Positions 60,666 to 64,000 of a stretch of 64,000 nt of DNA are shown here, in pieces. Both the position numbers and the translations under genes were made by a program. The notes under the pieces are model-generated. The model worked only from the letters and a program-made list of their open reading frames with translations. It was not told the origin of the DNA and ran no database searches. Source of the DNA: Lachnotalea sp. AF33-28 (GTDB taxonomy: Bacteria > Bacillota > Clostridia > Lachnospirales > Lachnospiraceae). Numbering within the stretch: position 1 is the stretch's first letter; every line of letters starts with the position of its first letter. The stretch lies in contig NZ_QUEE01000001.1 of NCBI RefSeq assembly GCF_003477885.1, forward strand, positions 310,001 to 374,000. The letters are read 5' to 3'.

Positions 60666-62402
60666 TCACGCGTTGCCCGCAAACTGCATATTGTAAAGCC
60701 TGCTGTATAATCCACCCGCGGCCAGCAGTTCCTCATGGCTTCCGGATTCCTCTATGCCCTTTTCCGTCAGCACCAGGATTCGCTCAGCGTTGCGGATCGT
60801 AGACAGCCGGTGGGCAATCACAAATGTGGTACGGTTGCTCGCCAGTCTCTCCAGAGATTCCTGCACCACCTGCTCACTCTCATTATCAAGCGCCGAAGTG
60901 GCCTCATCGAAAATTAATACCGGCGGATTTTTCAGAAATACCCTGGCCAGTGACAGGCGCTGTTTCTGGCCCCCGGACAGTTTTACCCCGCGCTGCCCGA
61001 TATCGGTCAAATAGCCGTCGGGAAGGCTCATGATGAACTCATGGGCATTCGCGTTTTTCGCGGCCTCAATCACTTCCTGCTCGGTGGCTTCCGGCTTACC
61101 GTAGCGGATATTATCCATAACCGTTCCGGTAAAAAGGTATACGTCCTGCTGCACGATCCCAATGTTGCGGCGCAGATCCTTAAGCTTCATGTCGCGCACA
61201 TCGATGCCGTCAATCTTCACATTGCCGCCGCTCACCTCATAGAATCTGGGAATCAAACTGCACAGGGTGGTTTTTCCCGCGCCGGAAGGTCCCACAAGGG
61301 CTACATAATCTCCGGCTCCCACCTTCAGGCTTAGGTGATCCAGCACATTTTCAGCAGTGTCCTTGTAATGAAAAGATACGTTTTCAAAGCTGATCTCACC
61401 TTTCAGCCCCGATACAGCCAGAGCACCCGGCTTGTCCGCTATATCCGGCTCCACCGCCAGCACTTCCAGAAACCGCTCAAAACCGCTCATGCCGTTCTGG
61501 AACTGCTCGGTAAAGTTGATCAGCTTGCGGATGGGCTCCGTAAAGTTATTGATATAGAGCAGAAAGGTAACCAGATCCGTAACCTGTATGATGTTCTTTG
61601 TCATCATCACAGCGCCCGATACGATGACCACAATTGTAATCAGCGTGATGAATGCGCCGAGCCCTGCGTGAAACAGTCCCATATAATAATAGCTGTTGTT
61701 CTTGCTCTCAAGGAAACGCTGGTTGCCCTGGTCAAATTTGTCCATCTCCATCTCTTCATTGCTGAAGGATTTCACGACGCGGATGCCGGATAAGCTGTCC
61801 TCGATCTGCGCATTGATATCCGCGATTCTGGCGCGGTTCCTTTTAAATGCCAGCTTCATTTTCTTATTGAAATACAGCGCATAAATCAGCATGAACGGAA
61901 CCAGTGCAAAAGCCGCCAGCGCCAGCATCGGATTGACCGTCAGCAGTATGACGAAGGATCCGATGAACTTGATCAGGGAGATCACGATGTCCTCCGGCCC
62001 GTGGTGAAACAGCTCGCTGATTTCAAACAGGTCATTGGTAACCCTGGACATCATCTGCCCTACCTTCTGATCGTCGTAATAGGCAAAGGAGAGCTTCTGA
62101 TAGTGCCCGAATATTTCATGGCGCATATCCCGTTCCATGCGCGCGCCCATCATATGTCCTGCATGGGCTATGTAATAATTGCAATAGCATTCCAGCAGCA
62201 CCATGCCTACCATGAGCGCAGCCAGCTGCAGGATGCGGCTCATGGCCTGCGCGGTTTCAAAATAGATCACCGTATTGGTGATATAACGGATGATCAGGGG
62301 AATAATGAGTGTGATAACGGCTCCCAGGCAGGCAAAAAACATGTCTGCCAGGAAAGCCTTCACATAAGGTCTGTAATAGGATATAAACTTCTTCCACTTC
62401 AT
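60666..62402 (-). CDS. ABC exporter, fused permease and ATPase (MdlB/MsbA-like)
   Basis: 578 residues. Six membrane helices in the first 310 residues, then the nucleotide-binding domain: Walker A GPSGAGKTTL, Q-loop IVQQDVYLF, signature LSGGQKQR, Walker B PVLIFDEATSALD and the H-loop IAHRLSTI. It works as a dimer, probably a homodimer since no second half-transporter is next to it. Substrate could be a lipid, drug or peptide. It starts 17 bases after the aldo/keto reductase stop, so the two are probably co-transcribed. Confidence 0.94.
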   Translation of the reverse strand: MKWKKFISYYRPYVKAFLADMFFACLGAVITLIIPLIIRYITNTVIYFETAQAMSRILQLAALMVGMVLLECYCNYYIAHAGHMMGARMERDMRHEIFGHYQKLSFAYYDDQKVGQMMSRVTNDLFEISELFHHGPEDIVISLIKFIGSFVILLTVNPMLALAAFALVPFMLIYALYFNKKMKLAFKRNRARIADINAQIEDSLSGIRVVKSFSNEEMEMDKFDQGNQRFLESKNNSYYYMGLFHAGLGAFITLITIVVIVSGAVMMTKNIIQVTDLVTFLLYINNFTEPIRKLINFTEQFQNGMSGFERFLEVLAVEPDIADKPGALAVSGLKGEISFENVSFHYKDTAENVLDHLSLKVGAGDYVALVGPSGAGKTTLCSLIPRFYEVSGGNVKIDGIDVRDMKLKDLRRNIGIVQQDVYLFTGTVMDNIRYGKPEATEQEVIEAAKNANAHEFIMSLPDGYLTDIGQRGVKLSGGQKQRLSLARVFLKNPPVLIFDEATSALDNESEQVVQESLERLASNRTTFVIAHRLSTIRNAERILVLTEKGIEESGSHEELLAAGGLYSRLYNMQFAGNA

Positions 62403-62418
62403 GTCAAAATAAGCCTCT

Positions 62419-63549
62419 CTAGTTCATTTCTGCAGCCATTGCCGCGATCTCTTTCATTCGTTCGGGAACCTTAAGGCTCTGCGGGCACTGGCTCATGCAC
62501 GCGCCGCACTCCACGCAGCGATCCGCCCGCTCTGACTCCGGCAGTTCCTCATAGGCCCGTTTAAAGCCGTTTTTATTCTTGGAAATGGCATAATCGTTAT
62601 AAATCTTAAAAATCTTCGGTATATTGACGCCGGCGGGGCAGTCCATACAGTAACGGCAGCCGGTGCAGGGAATCGTTTTGTTCTTTTTGAATTTTTCCAG
62701 CGCTGCATCAATAACTCCCCGCTGTTCATCCGTAAGAGGCTCAAACTCGCTGGCTGTATGCACATTATCGATCACCTGATCCATGTTTGACATGCCGCTT
62801 AGCACCGTCAGCACCCTGGGCAGAGACATGGCAAAGCGCAGCGCCCAGGACGCCACGGAGTGCTCCGGCTCCGCATCCTTGAATACCTGATCGGCCTCCT
62901 CACACAGGGATGCCAGCATACCGCCTCTGACCGGTTCCATGATGACGGCCTGCAGCCCCTTCCCTGCGATAAGCTCATACTGACGCTTAGCATCCTGCAG
63001 TTCCCAGTCCAGATAGTTCAACTGGATCTGCACAAAATCCCACTGATAGCGGTTTAACAGCTCCTCAAGCACATCCGGCGTATCGTGGAAGGAAAATCCC
63101 AGATGACGGATCTTCCCCTCTTCCTTAAGGCGGCAGAGTGCAGGCATCACCTCATATTTTTCCAGCCAGTCCATACGCTCTCTGTTCATAGCATGGCACA
63201 GATAAAAATCAAAATAATCCACCTGACACTTTTTCAGCTGTTCATTGAAGGTATCCAGAACATCCTCTTTCTTCTGCAACTTCCACATCGGAAGCTTTGT
63301 AGCGAGCTTAAAAGAATCTCTGGGATACTTTTTCAGCGCCTCTCCGATCACCAGCTCCGACTGGCCCCCATGATAAGGGAACGCCGTGTCGAAATAATTG
63401 ACCCCGTTATTATAAGCGTAGTCGATAATTTCACAGGCTCTGGGAATATCGATTTCCTCCTTATCGGGAGTTACTTTAGGAAACCTCATGCATCCAAGTC
63501 CCAACAATGACACCTTTTCTTCGTTTTTATTAAATTCGCGGTATTTCAT
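62419..63549 (-). CDS. Aldo/keto reductase with C-terminal [4Fe-4S] ferredoxin domain
   Basis: 376 residues. The TIM barrel carries the tetrad Asp and Tyr in DTAFPYHGG, Lys in LATKLP and His in YLCHAMNRE. The C-terminal 90 residues carry two cysteine clusters, CTGCRYCMDCPAGV (about 295-308) and CVECGACMSQCPQSL (about 347-361), for iron-sulfur centres. This fusion is common in anaerobic clostridia. It reduces aldehydes or ketones with electrons perhaps passed by the clusters. Upstream of the ABC exporter in one operon. Confidence 0.94.
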   Translation of the reverse strand: MKYREFNKNEEKVSLLGLGCMRFPKVTPDKEEIDIPRACEIIDYAYNNGVNYFDTAFPYHGGQSELVIGEALKKYPRDSFKLATKLPMWKLQKKEDVLDTFNEQLKKCQVDYFDFYLCHAMNRERMDWLEKYEVMPALCRLKEEGKIRHLGFSFHDTPDVLEELLNRYQWDFVQIQLNYLDWELQDAKRQYELIAGKGLQAVIMEPVRGGMLASLCEEADQVFKDAEPEHSVASWALRFAMSLPRVLTVLSGMSNMDQVIDNVHTASEFEPLTDEQRGVIDAALEKFKKNKTIPCTGCRYCMDCPAGVNIPKIFKIYNDYAISKNKNGFKRAYEELPESERADRCVECGACMSQCPQSLKVPERMKEIAAMAAEMN

Positions 63550-63666
63550 CCCTTTTCATCCTCTCTCTTTCCTAAACGATAATAATAGAAGGGGATGGCC
63601 TCTGCAGACATGGTGTCCGCAGAGCCAGCCCCCGGTTTCACTTATATTACGTCAACATGCAGCCGT

Positions 63667-64000
63667 TTACAACACTAGTCTGGCAGCGCCGTACATGCCC
63701 GCGTCATTGCCCAGAGACGCCAGAGCCACTTCCGCCTGCGGATCAGATACATATATATATCCTGCGTACAAACGCTTCAGCATATCAGTCAGATAAACGC
63801 CCGCTTTGGATACGCCTCCTCCTATGATAAATACCTCCGGGTCCGTGATATGGCTGGCAAAGGACATCACCAGCGCCAGATAACGCATGGACCCCTCCAC
63901 GGATTCAGCTGCCAGAGCATCTCCATCCTTGGCCGCATCCAGCACATCCTTGCAGGTGAACCCGTCCATGTCCCGCAGCACCGACGGCCGATCGGACTTG
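63667..64000 (-). CDS. ROK-family glucokinase, C-terminal part only
   Basis: The frame is open through base 64000; 110 residues are visible. SMRYLALVMSFASHITDPEVFIIGGGVSKAG is the C-terminal hallmark of ROK glucokinases (GGGVSKAG near the sugar and ATP site), and the protein ends DAGMYGAARLVL. It probably phosphorylates glucose. Upstream motifs are outside the window. Confidence 0.82.
   Translation of the reverse strand, partial: KSDRPSVLRDMDGFTCKDVLDAAKDGDALAAESVEGSMRYLALVMSFASHITDPEVFIIGGGVSKAGVYLTDMLKRLYAGYIYVSDPQAEVALASLGNDAGMYGAARLVL

Overview
The window looks like chromosomal DNA of a spore-forming, anaerobic gut-type Clostridium relative, most likely Lachnospiraceae. The basis is a spoIIID gene beside mreB, many CUT1 sugar ABC transporters with lipoprotein binding proteins, AraC/YesN-type regulators, AGGAGG ribosome sites, and housekeeping genes (recD2, comF, aroK, a CBS-DRTGG-DHH pyrophosphatase) of firmicute type. 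There is no rRNA, tRNA or CRISPR array, no intact IS element and no prophage.
Layout. (1) 1-8.7 kb: a galactan-type locus. A leftward operon encodes a binding protein, two permeases, a LacI regulator and a GH35-like enzyme cut by the window edge. Divergent from it is a secreted GH30 endo-galactanase with a ricin-type lectin tail, followed by an AraC regulator. A sharp promoter with a 14-bp palindromic operator sits between the two. (2) 8.7-13.7 kb: a GH35 beta-galactosidase, an APH(3')-like kinase paired with an AlkZ-like winged-helix protein, and a membrane-anchored XRE regulator behind two 60-bp repeats. (3) 13.9-22.2 kb: a GH112 galactoside phosphorylase with its ABC transporter, divergent from an AraC regulator and a sulfatase, which suggests host (mucin or milk) glycans. 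(4) 22.2-28 kb: core genes comF, recD2, mreB, spoIIID and a CmpB-type membrane protein. (5) 28.1-33.6 kb: a TetR-controlled RND efflux pump with its adaptor. (6) 33.8-46.2 kb: a second glycan locus with a GH43 enzyme, a YesMN-type two-component system, an MFS carrier, two tandem GH39 paralogues and an Lpl-type ABC transporter. (7) 46.2-50.8 kb: a chimeric pseudogene (transposase remnant joined to a DUF4143 ATPase tail), a trigger-factor-like lipoprotein and an LtaS-family enzyme. (8) 50.8-57.5 kb: a third glycan locus with a GH4 enzyme carrying the CHEV motif of alpha-galacturonidases, a GH42, a sugar isomerase-like protein, a 2-hydroxyacid dehydrogenase and an AraC regulator. (9) 57.5-64 kb: aroK, a pyrophosphatase, a small membrane protein, an ABC exporter, a ferredoxin-like aldo/keto reductase and the end of a ROK glucokinase.
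How it works together. Each glycan locus pairs a regulator, an importer and cytoplasmic glycosidases. Loci 1 and 6 together hold enzymes of families used on type II arabinogalactan (GH30, GH43, GH35, GH39), locus 3 fits galacto-N-biose-type host glycans with a sulfatase, and locus 8 fits galacturonic-acid-containing oligosaccharides. Two regulatory layers recur. One is a stem-loop between the binding-protein gene and the first permease gene in all three ABC operons. The other is a dispersed double-hairpin repeat of about 55 bp, found only just upstream of start codons and always in the sense direction. That repeat family is the most unusual feature I found.
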